A stretch of DNA of 64,000 nt, from the NCBI GenBank assembly GCA_034620365.1, contig JAQGEQ010000254.1, positions 248,001 through 312,000 of the forward strand, given 5' to 3'. A program made the position numbers and the translations under genes. Under the pieces are notes generated by a model. That model had not been told where the DNA came from, ran no database searches, and saw nothing but the letters and a program-made list of their open reading frames with translations. Numbering within the stretch: the stretch's first letter is position 1; each line of letters starts with the position of its first letter. This stretch comes from Pegea sp. RAD2-039. Taxonomy: Eukaryota > Chordata > Thaliacea > Salpida > Salpidae. Shown here piece after piece: positions 36,784 through 50,100 of the stretch.

Positions 36784-38467
36784 ATGAACTCTGTGACTAA
36801 CATGAAGTACCAAAAGCTTGGTATTTGCTTTTGTGGTGTGTTTATATGTTATCTATTATTTGGGTTTGCCCAAGAAAAGATGTAAGTTTCTTAAGATAAA
36901 TTTTAAAATGAATTTAAATTATTTAAATATATAATAATTGAATTATTCATCCATTTTTCTCTTTGTAGAACCAGAGGAGATTATGATGGAGAAAAGTTTA
37001 GCTTTGCTCAAGCTTTGGTTTTTATTCAGTGTCTTTTTAGTCTTTTGTTTGCTAAATTTAGTAAGTCTTTATTACAATTGTATAAATAAACCAATTATTG
37101 TTTTAATTTAACTATTAAACTATATTAATTTATGAAATACAAATTTCTAGATATCTAAATTAAATCTGTTTTCTTGCAGTGATAGTTTTTGTTTCAAAGC
37201 CAAAAGCGGATAAGACTGAAAAGTATCTTTATGCTTCTTGCTCTGTCTGTTACACTGGAGCTATGGTTGCTTCAAACACTGCTTTGCAATTTATTAGTTA
37301 CCCAGCACAGGTCCTTCAACATTTTATAAACATCTTTCTGTAAACTTCATCATGTTGATTATAGGTTCTTGGAAAGGCTTGTAAACCAATACCAGTAATG
37401 ATTCTGGGAGTTTTATTAGCTCACAAACGATATCCATTAGCTAAATATCTTTGTATCTTAATGATTGTCAGCGGTGTTGCCATGTTTATGTATAAAGACT
37501 CCAAATCTGGCGCTTTTGCATTTGGCACAGGAGAGGCACTCTTAGTAAGTCTAAAAAGCTCTAATAGTAGATGTAAGAAATGATTTTTATTTTCTTTCAG
37601 TTAGTTTCGTTGACTCTTGATGGTTTAACTGGTGTTTCACAAGAAAAAATGAGAACAAATTTTCAAACTAACCAATATTATATGATGTATAATGTAAACC
37701 TTTGGTCTTGTGGTTTGCTTGCTGCAGGTTAGTTATTTACTTATTTGTTATTTTCTATAAAATTGTTTTATTGTTTTCAGGCTTAATCATATCAGGCCAA
37801 GGGTTAGAATTCATTTATTTCTGCATTAAGTACCCTCAAGTTTGGATTTACCTCATAGCATTTTGTGTGACTTCAGCAATTGGTCAAAATTTCATCTTTC
37901 TTACTGTAAGAGGAATTTTTAATTGATTATAAATGTAATCCACAAGATCAGTTTTAAAAGATTTAATTTTGCTGATTAGAATCTGTAGTGAAAACAAATA
38001 AACTTTAAGATGAATAAACATTTGTTCTTATAGTTGGTCCAAGTAAATAATATGTTTCGCTCAATAATTTTGTCTTTGATACTGAACATCGATTTATCGA
38101 AGGTGGTGACTTTTGGGCCTTTAGCTTGTTCCGTGATCACGACTACTAGAAAGTTCTTCACTATTTTGTGTTCTGTCATCATCTTTCAAAATCCAATGAA
38201 TGATCGTCAATGGATTGGAACTCTACTTGTGTTTGCTGGTAAATTGAATTTAAAATTTAAATTTAGAATAAAAATTTATTGATTAAACTTCATTAGAATT
38301 GATAATTTCATAAAATTCCCTTCTAAAAAATTTTACATTTTCCTAATCAAATCAAAAACAATAAAAGTTTTTATGAATTAATCAAATATTTGGTTCTAGG
38401 ATTGACTTTGGATGCCTTATATGGAAAATCCAAAAAAGAGCATATGAAAGAGAAAGATAAGAAATAA
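36784..38467 (+). CDS. SLC35B1: Solute carrier family 35 member B1 (ER nucleotide-sugar/ATP transporter)
   Basis: SLC35B1 is an ER membrane protein of the nucleotide-sugar transporter family, reported to exchange ATP/ADP across the ER membrane. Eight exons: 36784-36881, 36969-37060, 37180-37310, 37365-37544, 37601-37727, 37781-37905, 38103-38238 and 38400-38467, giving 318 residues (usual length about 320). Diagnostic stretches: [75 protein letters not shown], and [20 protein letters not shown] before the last helix. About ten membrane helices are expected. The tail is Lys-rich ([10 protein letters not shown]) but does not form a strict KKXX signal. The stop codon overlaps AATAAA. Confidence 0.95.
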
Positions 38468-41013
38468 ATGGGCTTACTTACTTCGTTATAATTATCATTT
38501 ATCAAAAGGTTTTAAAAAAATAGTACTAAACATCGATGTTATATCACAGAAATATATTTTTACAATTTTATCACATTAAATTTTGAGATTAATTAATCTT
38601 TAAACGTTGTGTCATTCCATTTAATTAGAATTGTTCAAAGCCATCTTTTTGATAAGCCAAACATATGACTGTATTTGATTGAAATTATAGAATTCTGTAC
38701 TGGTTAACAAAAACTGTTCTTTGTTTCTCACCTGAATTTAAATCTTTTTAATCATCTGTTTTCTGGTTTTCTTTTTTGGTAGTTTTATTTTTATAGATTT
38801 TAATGTTTTCTTATAATACAAGCACAACAATTTATTTACTTTTTTGTCGACTTTATCATCTTTGTAACGAAAGTAAAATTCAATAGAACGGTTTTATAAG
38901 CTCTTTTTCAACTAGAAGAGTTTTCTAATAATAATAACAATTGTGATCTTATGTTAGCAGCTAACAAAATAAAAAAACTCTTTTTCATTTTAGCATAAAA
39001 TTCATTGGAAAAAACTTTTCAAAATTTTAATTAATTTTTAAAGTTGTTTTTCAAAAAATAATTTTTTTTAGTTATAGTTGAAAAGTTTTGGATACTTTAA
39101 TAGTTAATATATCTTTCAGTTCTTGTTGAATTAACGGAAAGACTTCAAAGCAACCACAAAAATATAATTGAATTTCAAAATAATTTGTTATCTATTCAAC
39201 TGATCTTATGAAAACAGACATAAAATAAACTTTTCACTAATTGAGAGTTTAAAACTTTTATTGATGAATGATGTTTCATTTTGTATTAAAATATAATTTC
39301 AAAACTTTAAGTTGGCCAATAAATACCAATTAAAATTTTTAATTAGATATAAGATTTATCTAGATTAAGATTTACAAGATAAGATCAAATTTTTTGTATA
39401 AAAGATCAAGTTGATGTAATCAATAATTTAGTGTTTTTATGTAAAACTGATAAATAAAGTTTTAGCGAAAAAGTTTTATTGAATTGAAATGATTGTATTG
39501 ATGAGAGGAAACTTAATCAAGCTATAAGAATGATTTGAAAGATATATTGAACATAAGGAAGGAAACATTAAGTTAGAAGAAGAAGAAATAAAAATGAGCA
39601 ATTAAAAGAAAATTTACAAAACAACAAATGTAAATAAAAGCAATTCATTAGTATAGAGAACAACACTGCTAAAATTTGATTGATATAACTTTAAGCTTGT
39701 TAAAGAATTGATCTCTTAACTTTTCTAAGGTTTAAAAAAGACAAAATACAAGATTTTTATTTTAAAAACTGCTTGTCAATTTGAAACACTTTATTAAAAC
39801 TATAGAAATAAGTTGCTGAGCTTAGATTTCATTTGACCCAGTAAAATCTCTCCAAGTATTTTGAAGACATCGTAAACAGCTTAGATAAAACATATTATTA
39901 TATAACTTATACAGAAATAATGTTTACTAAAAGAAGTCAAAACTACTTGACCAATTGTTGATGACTTGTTATTATCAAATTATATATAATACTTTCATTT
40001 AATTCAAATTTATTTTGAAAATTCACTTTTTTTGTAACCTGGGCTTTTAGTTTTTAAATAAAATAATCTAGATAGTAAAAAATGGGATTGTATATTCTAT
40101 GCTTATTTTAGTCCTCAAAACACAAAATAAGTCCCATACAAAATTATTTGACTATATACAGATGAGTTTTTTACTTTTCAAGTATAATTAACTTGAACTT
40201 AAGATGAATAAAAAAGTTAAAACATTATCGTGAAATATGAATAATATTTTATATCTTGAAAAGATGAGGGTAGAAAAATATTTTCAATATTTTCTTTATA
40301 TAACTACAAGCATATGAAACTTTATTAAATTTATAAGTTTATATGGTTTAAAATTTTGTAGAACATGTCGTATTATTTATATTACACAAAGAAAAATACA
40401 TTTTCTGGGCCCGCAACCGAAATATACATTTTAGTTAATTCGTTTCTATCGCTGATCTTGACAACCAAAAAGCTTCGCTGTAAACATAAATTTGGCATTA
40501 GCTTACTTAAACGATGTTTAAACAATTTTTTTATTCTAAAATCGTGAAATTTAATTTATGTAAGGAAAATAATTTTATCTAAATGTAAAAATCACTCAAT
40601 TTTTTATTTTTATTCTTTATTATTTTGAAAATTTTTTTTTTATCTTTAAATGAATCTTACAATAATTGAATATATTTTTTCATACTAAAAAGATATATTT
40701 ACCTTATAATTATTTTGAATAAAACACTTTACATAAGACTTTGTTATACTATAATGAGTTAACAAGAGACTTATATGATATTGTTGCTATTTTTGTATAT
40801 ATACAAAATTTTTTGACAAATAATTTAATATAATATTTTACTAGTTGTTTTCGAATTTACCTGTCTTATAGTATTTTCATTAGATACGATTATAATCTTT
40901 ACTATCACCAATGTTGATAAAAAGCAGCCATGAAATAAATCTGAAAAACACTTCTTAAGCATTTTGTCTATTAAAAAAATTTATCTTTTTTTTTGAAATA
41001 TATTTCTGATAAA
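38468..41013. other. Intergenic region between SLC35B1 and ARMC3
   Basis: About 2.5 kb of AT-rich DNA. The plus-strand open frame 40365-40547 has no recognisable motif. No RNA gene or repeat family identified. Confidence 0.45.
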
Positions 41014-44000
41014 ATGGGGAAAAAACTCAAAAAAGATTCAGACCAATCACCAAATACCGGCGTAAGTTGTTTTTTATCTAAATTAATCAACAAATTATGA
41101 AACCTAAAATTTTTCAGCTGGTAGCAGTTCTGATTGAGAGCCACAATTGTAGCACAGTGGTTTTAATGTTAGCTTCAGAAGAAGTTGAAGTTTTAGTCAA
41201 AGCATGTGAAGCAATCTACAGATTTGCCCTAAAATGTGAGATATTTAATTTTGAAAGCTTAATTTAATTAATTACTGAAACTTATAAATCTTTCAAAAGC
41301 TGATGAAAACAAACTTCAGTTGTACCAATTAAAAGCTCATGAAAGTTTGAAAATATTGTTGAAACATGAAGATATTTATGTACGTCGATATGCTGTTATG
41401 GCATACTCTGTCATGGTTGCTAATTGTAAGTTAATTTCTATTTGACATTTATATATTTTAAAAAATACTTCAAATTTAGCTGAAGTCAGGGCATCTTTAA
41501 GAAGACTTGATCCTTTATGTATCACAAGAATGATAGAATTTCTTACTGATGGTGAGTATATCACATCAAAATAAAAATTTTATTTATTTGACTGATAAAA
41601 TTTAGTTAGTTTTATAGTTGCTGAAATTTCATAACCAGATTTTTGTAACTCATTTTTTAGATGATGATGTCTGTTGTGAATTTGCTTGCTTATTTCTTTA
41701 TAACATGTCCAATGATTTTATCAACAAAATAAATATCCGAGAAGCCGGAGGAACCATTCCAATAATTAACCTTATTGCTTCTTCTGATCCTGATATTCAA
41801 AAGAACTCTTTGGATTGCGTCAATAGTTTGATCATTGTAAAGCAATACTTTGACGATTTAATCTCATATATACTAAGCAGTTTTAATTTTTAAGGATTAT
41901 GATTGCCGTGAAGAAGCAAAACGCACGGATTTAGTTCCGATGTTGATGGATAGAATGAATTCTGATTATCCAGCTATTCAATTAGTAGCTTTAAAAGTCT
42001 TGGAAACAATGATGAAAGATGGTTTGATTTTTTTATTGACTTTTATAGAGATTGAATACAAAAATAGATAAATGAATTTCATCTGATTATCATCTAAATT
42101 ACAGTAAAATTAATAAACTTTTTTTAGCGGACTCACGTTTAAAGTTTAGAGAAGCAGACGGCTTGGAAAAGATCATGAACTTTATGGTCAAGAAGGTCTC
42201 ATCATATAGCAACAACAACTTGATGCAGATAAACTAACTTCTATTTATTTTAGTTCAGTGACTTACACATTGTAGCTTTGCAAGTATTATCTAATTGTCT
42301 CGTTGAAAAAGAAGCCATGGAGAGCATACGTCACAGTGGAACATTAGAAAAACTGATTTTGTTTATTGGAGAGAACTTTCCTACTCAAGAGGTTAAGTTG
42401 CATGCGGCCCAAGCTATTGCAAAAGCTGCTAAGAATCGTGAGTGTTTAGATTTGTGTTGGGAATGTTTTATATGAGATTTGAACTGGCTTACAGCGACAA
42501 ATAAAAAACTGCTTCATGAGGAAAATATCGAACAGTGTTTAGTTAACTTGCTGAATATGCATGTGGATAATGAAGATATTTTAATTGCTGTTTGTCAAGC
42601 GATTGCTAATCTTTCAGACAATGTTCTGGTTCGGGATACTTTTGGAAATGTTGGTTAGTTTTTTTTAAATAAGAACAATACAAGACTTTAATAAACAATA
42701 CTTCGATTTAAAATACAGATGGAGTACCTTTATTAGTAGCTTTGATACCATCTGAAAATCCACTTTTGTCTCAGATTGCAAGCTTGGCACTTGCAAATGT
42801 GACTTTGCATAACGTCAGTAATTCAAAGTAAATCTCATTTATATCGCCTCAGAACAAAACTCATCTTTTTTTGATTACTTTTAGTGATGTAGTTAAAAAT
42901 GGTGGAATTGAAAGTTTAATAGCGACTCTTCAATCAGATAAAGATTTAACAATCTTAAATTCTTCAACTTGTTTGATCAATATGTCTATAGATGCTTCTA
43001 TCAGGTATAAGATTCTAACTTGTTAGACATTTCCTCAACTTCGTTCAGACAGGACATCTTAAAAAAAGGACTTTTTAAAGTTCTTCCGCAAGCACTTAAG
43101 TCACAAAACCCTCTAGTTCAAAGCAAGCTCACTGAGTTGTTGGTCTCATTTATAGATGGCAAAGATGAAAGAGATGAAGTAAAGATCTATTGATTTGATA
43201 CAGACCAGTTTGTAATGTTTTTATTTAGGTGTTACAAAGCAATGTGCTGGAACCATTAGTGTCTTTGTTAAGTTCCAATACTCCTGATGTACGCAGGAAC
43301 ACCTGCCTAGCTATAATTCGTCTTGCATCAGATGCTAGAATCGCTGAAGTTATACTGAGAATTGGATTAGATCAGGACTCCAATGAAACTGCTTCAGAGA
43401 ATTTGAAAGCGCGCGTCGATACTTCTAGGTAAAAGTAAACACTTCAGCATCTGTTGGAGTTAATCAAATTGTTCCAGCACTTTGGAAAAGTTACAAGATA
43501 TAAATAAAAACGATGAAAAGCGAACCAATGCTAGCATGATGGCTTTTAAAAAGTTGATTTCAGCAAATCTTTCTGCAAAGTATAGCGTAATCGGTCACCT
43601 AGAGTTCAAAGACGTCATCAGTCATCGATTCTACGATCCTGGCAAGGTTAGCACAAATTGGTGGTCGAAGTTGGGATCAAATCACTGATGACTGTTAACT
43701 ACATCTCCTTACTCAGACTCTAACCACTGGTGCCATTCGGCAATTAGAATTTCATCTTTTTATTAATATATAACAAAGTCCAGAGTTTGTAATATGTTTA
43801 TTTGAAATAAATTGGAGGTTGTGTTTGCTTAAAACAAATTTTTAAACAATAAAATGTCTAATAAGAGATATTTAAACTTTTAGGTAAAAGAAGGGAGAAA
43901 ATTCCTACCTCTTGACTTGATAGCTAAAGAAAAAGTCAATTCAAACCGCGCTATTCTACTAATCAACTACAAACCTATACAGTTAGTGGTTTCGTGAAAG

Positions 44001-45484
44001 ATTTTCAAAATGTTTCAAATCATTCGGATTTTAGTGAGATGAATAAAAAAGGTGATGGAGATATGGTGAATAAGGATTTAAAGATGAAACCTGAAAATTT
44101 AAACCCTTCTTCTTACAATCCTGATTCACTGGCTCCTAGTGAAATGCAGATATTGTCAAATGATTCACCAGATGGTGGCTCGCAAGTTAGATCTTCATCA
44201 AGATCAACTGGAAAAAGGTAATTTCCTTTTGACAATTTTCGTTCCAAATTTTTATTTAGATCGTCCAGAAAGAAAAAAGAGGCTCAAATGCGAGAAGAGT
44301 TGGAAAGAGCGAAGCAAGAGCAAGGTGAGATCAAATTAGGACTTTAATCTAAGTTTTTATGATTGTTTTTTTTAGAAGAGAAAGCAAGACTTGAAAAAGA
44401 AGAAAACGACGCAAAGTTAAGAAGTCAGTTTTTTCAAGTTTTCATGATTCAATAAAAGTTTTTTTTATTCTATTTGATTCTTAATTTCATTTTTCATCTT
44501 GTTAACTGATGATTCATCAACCATCAGTGAGCTCTCAAAAGATCTTTAAAGATGGTTCACAAAACTCATTTTTCAGTTTAATTTTGACAATTTTAGCTTT
44601 TATCAAGAATCACTTGTTGAAAATATCAGCATGTTTTCGATTTTTTTTACAATAAACTAATTTACCGCAACAAACTGACTTTATTCGTAAATGGCATGAA
44701 TTTTTTGGATTAAAAACTTGATCATCTGGTTGCCCTGTATCGCATTTACTCTCAATGATTTTCTAATCATTTTGTAAACGAACTGAACTTCCAAAAAATA
44801 TTTTTCGACTTCAGAATATTTAGAAATAATTTTTTAACGACAAACTTTTGATTACAACAGAACTCATTTACGAACCAGCAGCAGATGAAAAACTAAATTC
44901 TTATTTGGATGATGTTAAGAAAAACATCTCTAATCTTCCCACATGCAAAGAACAAATAATTGCATTAGCTCAGTAAGTCTAAAAAGACTCTCTCCTGATT
45001 TTCTTTTCATCAGATGCTTCTAGATACGTATCATCTTGCATGGGTGGGTCTATAGAGCAAGGAGATATCATGAAATATGGTTGGAGATTACATATTGATG
45101 AATTAAAGTATGAGCTTAATTCTAACATTGTTCCTATTGGACGAATTGAGAAAGGGACCTTTTTTCATCGAGCTTTGCTGTATAAGGTCCTCATATATTG
45201 ATTATTTAAATCTTATTTTTCAATAATCTTATCAGGATTTTATATAACCATCAAAAGTTGGAAGATTTTTTTACTTTTCTAATTTTGTTATTCAGGTTTT
45301 AGCAGACTATATTGGTGTTCCATGCTCTTTAATAAGAGGTACTTACGACTTGGCGTGGAATGAGGTGCTAGTTACTTCAAATCCTGGTTATCCTCAACTT
45401 AAATATATTGTTGATGTTATGTATGAGCCTGGTCGGCTTCTTAGATATAACTCTCCTCAAGCGATTATTTATCAAACTATTTAG
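41014..45484 (+). CDS. ARMC3: Armadillo repeat-containing protein 3
   Basis: ARMC3 is a testis- and cilium-associated armadillo protein needed for sperm flagella in vertebrates. Twenty-one exons: 41014-41061, 41118-41235, 41300-41425, 41480-41551, 41661-41836, 41895-42021, 42128-42195, 42254-42437, 42495-42653, 42719-42827, 42885-43004, 43050-43179, 43230-43429, 43479-43647, 43884-43981, 44035-44217, 44260-44324, 44376-44423, 44861-44972, 45024-45186 and 45296-45484, giving 887 residues (human about 870). The N-terminus MGKKLKKDSD matches the family. About ten ARM repeats follow (e.g. VLVKACEAIYRFAL, GGIESLIATLQSD), then RAILLINYK and a charged coiled linker. The C-terminal EDR1-like domain has YVSSCMGGSI, ELNSNIVPIGRIEKG and GVPCSLIRGTYDLAWNEV. 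The 53-nt intron 43982-44034 was chosen to avoid an in-frame stop. Confidence 0.93.
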
Positions 45485-46007
45485 ATGTGATGTCTTAAAA
45501 CTTGTTTAGTTTTTAAAGAAACTTTTCATGAATAATACAATTCTGTTAGCATAGAAATTTAGAATCATTTATTTCGATTGAAATCATAAAAAAGGGCGTA
45601 AATATGATGAATTTTGAAAAGCAAAAAATGGCTTTATTCACAATATGGCCCACGCCATAATATCAAACATGACATCAATTTATTTACAATTGATTAAAAA
45701 CCCAACATTTCAAATAGTTAAACACACATATATACATATAAGTTGATTATTTCTTGTTTTGAACAACATTATATATCGACACTAAGACATAAAAAAGTAG
45801 CCAACAAGAAACGCTCAATATTGCACTTAAGAACCCTTCAAATAATAAGCATCTCTATTTACAAATATGTACAAGACACAAGATATATTTGCAATATGAA
45901 CAATTGGCTGTTACATAGAAATTTACTGAAATATTTACAATTTGTTGAGATTCAATGGAATTAATAAAAATGTAAACGATGAATGCTGAAAACTGTAAAT
46001 ATATCTG
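45485..46007. other. Convergent 3' intergenic region
   Basis: About 520 bp between the ARMC3 stop and the end of the minus-strand small gene. It is AT-rich 3' UTR-like DNA; no separate gene seen. Confidence 0.5.
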
Positions 46008-47132
46008 CTAATATGGACCTAAAAATAAAAAGTAATTTTGCATATAAGTCAAAATGTCTTTGATGGATTCAAATGTATTTTTGATGCATCAATGTTGAGC
46101 TTACCTCTTGGTGGTGGTGGATGCCGATAGGCTCCAGGAGGATAAAATGGGGGCTGAAAAATATGGCCCAAGATTTATCGAATAGTTTATAATTGCAACA
46201 GATGAAAGTTTTTTAAATAATTTCTTAAAATATATTTTACTACAAGACTTGATTTTAAAAAAATATTTGAAAATTCATAAAAAATTGAAACTAATTAATT
46301 TTATAGAATCATATTTCAATTAAATATTTTATTTATATTCTAGAGGTCTTAGATTAAAGTTCAGATTTATAAAATTGACAATTAAATTTCAGAGTAAACA
46401 CAAAAATTATAAAAATCTTTATTAATATTTTTAACAGCAGTGAAAAATTTGATTTTATGTCCTACAGACAAAAGATATTAACACAATCAGATGAATAAGC
46501 TGACTTGGCTTGGAGGAGGAGGAGGTCCATGAGGTGGGTAATGAGGGTTTGGAGGGTAGTAATCGTAACGAGGAGGTCCATAATGAGGATGAGGAGGAGG
46601 ATGACGATGATGTTGATGAACTGATCGCGCCATCATACGATTTGCATTTTCCCTACTTCTAGCCGCTTCTGCTCTGCAAAAAAATATATTTTTAAAGATA
46701 AATATCTTCAGAGACATCATTCAGTTACCGATTATGAGCTTGATTTGATTTTGATTCAAGTCGAATAGCTTTACCAAGGTTGCCATGAAGAGCAGCTCTT
46801 ACCGCTTTATTGTGGAGTCTTTCTTCTCTTAGTTCTGCTCTTTGCTCTTCCTGTTGATATCATTTAAAGTTAATTAAATGATTCTGATTTTTGTAAATAT
46901 TTGTAAATTTTTTTTTATTAGTTGATAATTAACTGGTGATAAAAACTGTTTCTAGTTTTATAATGACGTTTCATTTTTCTTTTCTTATCAAAAAGCAATT
47001 TTTTTGTCAGATTTTCGTATCAGCAACTCATTTAAAAATCTTAAAAGTAAATAAACAAAACTGGGAACACAAATTTAATGAAATTTTCACCCTATGAGCT
47101 CGATTAGCTTCTTTATGAAAATGACTTTCCAT
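46008..47132 (-). CDS. Small protein: charged helix followed by Pro/His/Tyr-rich tail, function unknown
   Basis: I do not recognise this gene. Five exons join in frame with good splice sites: 47132-47091, 46850-46729, 46673-46505, 46153-46105 and 46018-46008, giving 130 residues. The first 70 residues (KEANRAHR, EEQRAELREERLHNKAVRAA, GNLGKAIRLESKSNHNRAEA) predict a continuous charged alpha helix, probably coiled coil. The rest is low complexity: a His run (VHQHHRHPPPHPHYG), then repeated PP, PY and GPP units (YPPNPHYPPHGPPPPP, FYPPGAYRHPPPPRGPY). There is no signal peptide or membrane segment. PPxY-like sequences could bind WW domains, which is inference. The first exon is short, so a longer N-terminus from an upstream exon cannot be excluded. 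Confidence 0.6.
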
Positions 47133-50100
47133 ACTTTTTCTGAGCTTGCTTTTTACAACCAAACTAGAATAAATATTTGTTAAAAAATGATCTAACACCT
47201 ATAAAAAAGTTTAAAAATTTGCAAGAAAGCTTATCAATGTTAAACAAAGACGTTCTCAAAACTTTTTATCAATACAGCATAAATTATTGCTGATTAAGTA
47301 GTTAGGAGACTTGCATGAGTTGACTGTCTTGTTGACTAATCCGAAAGATTATGAACATATAAAATAAGTGTTGATGTTTTCAATAGCTTTGGTAGAGATT
47401 TACTGGCAAGTTAATTATTGCTTGATCATATGCATAAGGTTACAAGTAAACAAAATTTGTGTAACTTGTAAACTTTTGAAACCATAAATTAAGTAATCTT
47501 TATGGATGCTAAAGGTCATTAAAAACAAAAAAATATATATTTCATAATAAAATTAAGTTTAAAAATAAACGAAAAACTTCAAAATATTCACTTCAAATTA
47601 TAAACTGATTCAAAGTATGCTTACCTTACTGCTTCTTGAGATTTAAATACAAACAAATATCTAAAAATCTTACATCAATAAGTCCGAACAGACCTTCATA
47701 AGCATTTTGTTGAACAAAATCTTCACCACGAATGTTACAAACTTTTCTTTATTTCCTGATCGAAATAAATTGCTGATGACGTCACATTTAGTTTCTAGAA
47801 GTTTCATCAATTGATTGTTCAAAACTAAAATAGTTTTTTTGGCTATAGGTCTTACTAAAAACGTCGCGTTGCAAAGGCGTATCAATAAGATGACGTAACA
47901 AGTACCAAAAGTTTGGATGACATTAACAAAAATTGTTTAAGATTTATTTGTTAAAATTTACAAATTCCTGTCAATGGATTTTTGATTTTTCAAATTCTAA
48001 AATTTAAGTGAAAGCTGTTTGTAATTATTGACTTATAAAATAACAAATTTTCATCACTAACTTAATTGGAAGACAACAATCAGTTAAAAAAGAAGTAATT
48101 TTAAATGATAGTTGAAGAATTTTCCTGAACTTTATCTTTTTTTTTATCTAATTTAATGACAAGCAATAAATTTTCTTTATCAACTTTTTACACAAAAATA
48201 GAAATTAGTTGATTGTTAGCGCCACTTAGCGGCGAACATATTTTTAGCTAAAATGATTTTTGAAAAACCAGTTTTAATGTTGCAGTAAAATAACAAAGAG
48301 TTTTACGGACAAATCAGTATTTCTTAAAAATAATTTGAAATTAGATTAAAGCGATTGTTTCAAAATGTTGTTTGTACCATTAAAGTATTCTAAATCTATC
48401 CTAATTAGTTGACTTCTTACCTACTAGCTTGTAAAAACAAAAAAGTGATAAGTCAGAATGTCACCTCTGAAAACGCTAGGCGTTCTTAATTGATGACGTA
48501 ATCGAAACGTGAGATGTTATTCAACAATATCAGCAAATTAAAATCTTCATTAATTGCTTTTATGTTGTTATTAATCATTAATTCATCTTAGTTAATTGAT
48601 TATTGTTTTACATTTCAAATATATTTTCATCAGAATTGAAAACTACAATAATTTTTGTATTAAAAAGATTCTTTCTCTAATTCTATAAATCTAAAAAATG
48701 TTTAAATATTTAAAACAATTATTCTTATAACTTTTACTATCTTTTAATATATGAATTTAAAGTTATTTTTGAAACATATTCAAATAGTATTCTTTAAAAT
48801 AGTTTTCCCACAAAAAGATGTTAGATTTTTGAAAATCCAAATTCTAAAGCTTTTCAAACATTTTTTAAAATAGATTTTTAGCCTTATCAAAAATAGAACT
48901 TCAAATAATTTTCAGAGTAGCAATTATTTCATAAATTCCTGGCTTGTTATACATTTTTTGAATTGTTTCTATTAAACCAGCCACTTAATATCATCATGTA
49001 TTAAAAATAAAAAACTTTCAAGAAATATTCGAAAAGCTACGAAAAGAATTTTCAGAACAAACGAAGCATTAAAAAATGTAATAATTTAGAAATGTTAATT
49101 GCTTGATGTGTCATCAAAATAATTGGAAGTTATGAATTAGAGTTAAATTAGTTTTTAAGTAAATGATGAAAATAAAACCATTTAATATTTAAACAATCTT
49201 TAAAATTTAAGTTAAATATTATATTTTTATGATATATTTATAATATATTGTTTGTATGGATAAATAAAAATATACAAATAAAAATTTCCACTTATCTGTT
49301 TTAAATAGTTTTATGAATTAAATGATATTTTTAAACACCAAAATCTTTTCATATTTGCACTTTCTAAAAATTATACTGCTTTGATTTGTGTAAGTAATTA
49401 GGTTAAAGAAAAACTTTAAAAAAAACCGTGAAATTTACAAAAAATAAGCTGGCCGCTTATCTATTACAAACTCAGGTTAGTCCGATTTCGTTAAAATAGA
49501 CCTGTGGTTGTTTTATAAGACCTTGTTGTCCTAGTCACTGGGACCTGTCACTAAATGTATAAATATAATGAAGACATAAATAGTGGTGGTATTTGAGCAC
49601 ACTAGAATGTGCAAATAGAAAAGAAAGTATAAATGCTAACTTTCTTCTAGCTACTGTTTTGGCTTACAATTGTCAACATAAAAAATCCGTTGAAGCTAAT
49701 ATAACCTATAATTTGTTCATTGTAATGACATCTCAATGTAGTAAATGTCAAATGTTGAAAAAAGTTGTAAACTAAAAAAGTTTATTTATTGCGTTAGAAA
49801 ATTATATTTTTATTTTAAATATTAGGATGCAGTTACTGACAATTATTAAATGTTTTCTTACTTTTGGTTTACTGTACAACTATTACTGACTACAGAAGTT
49901 ATAATATTCATAAGTAGATTTTCACATTTAGTCAATAACAACAACAACTTAAAAAATTGTTCAATTTTTATTTAAACAACTCTTCGAAATATATCTAGAA
50001 AATTTGGTTAAATACTTAAAACATAAAAAGAATTTTTAATTACTCATTTCCTTCCTTTCCTGTATGGCCATAAGGTAGAATATGGAAATTTTAATTTGTA

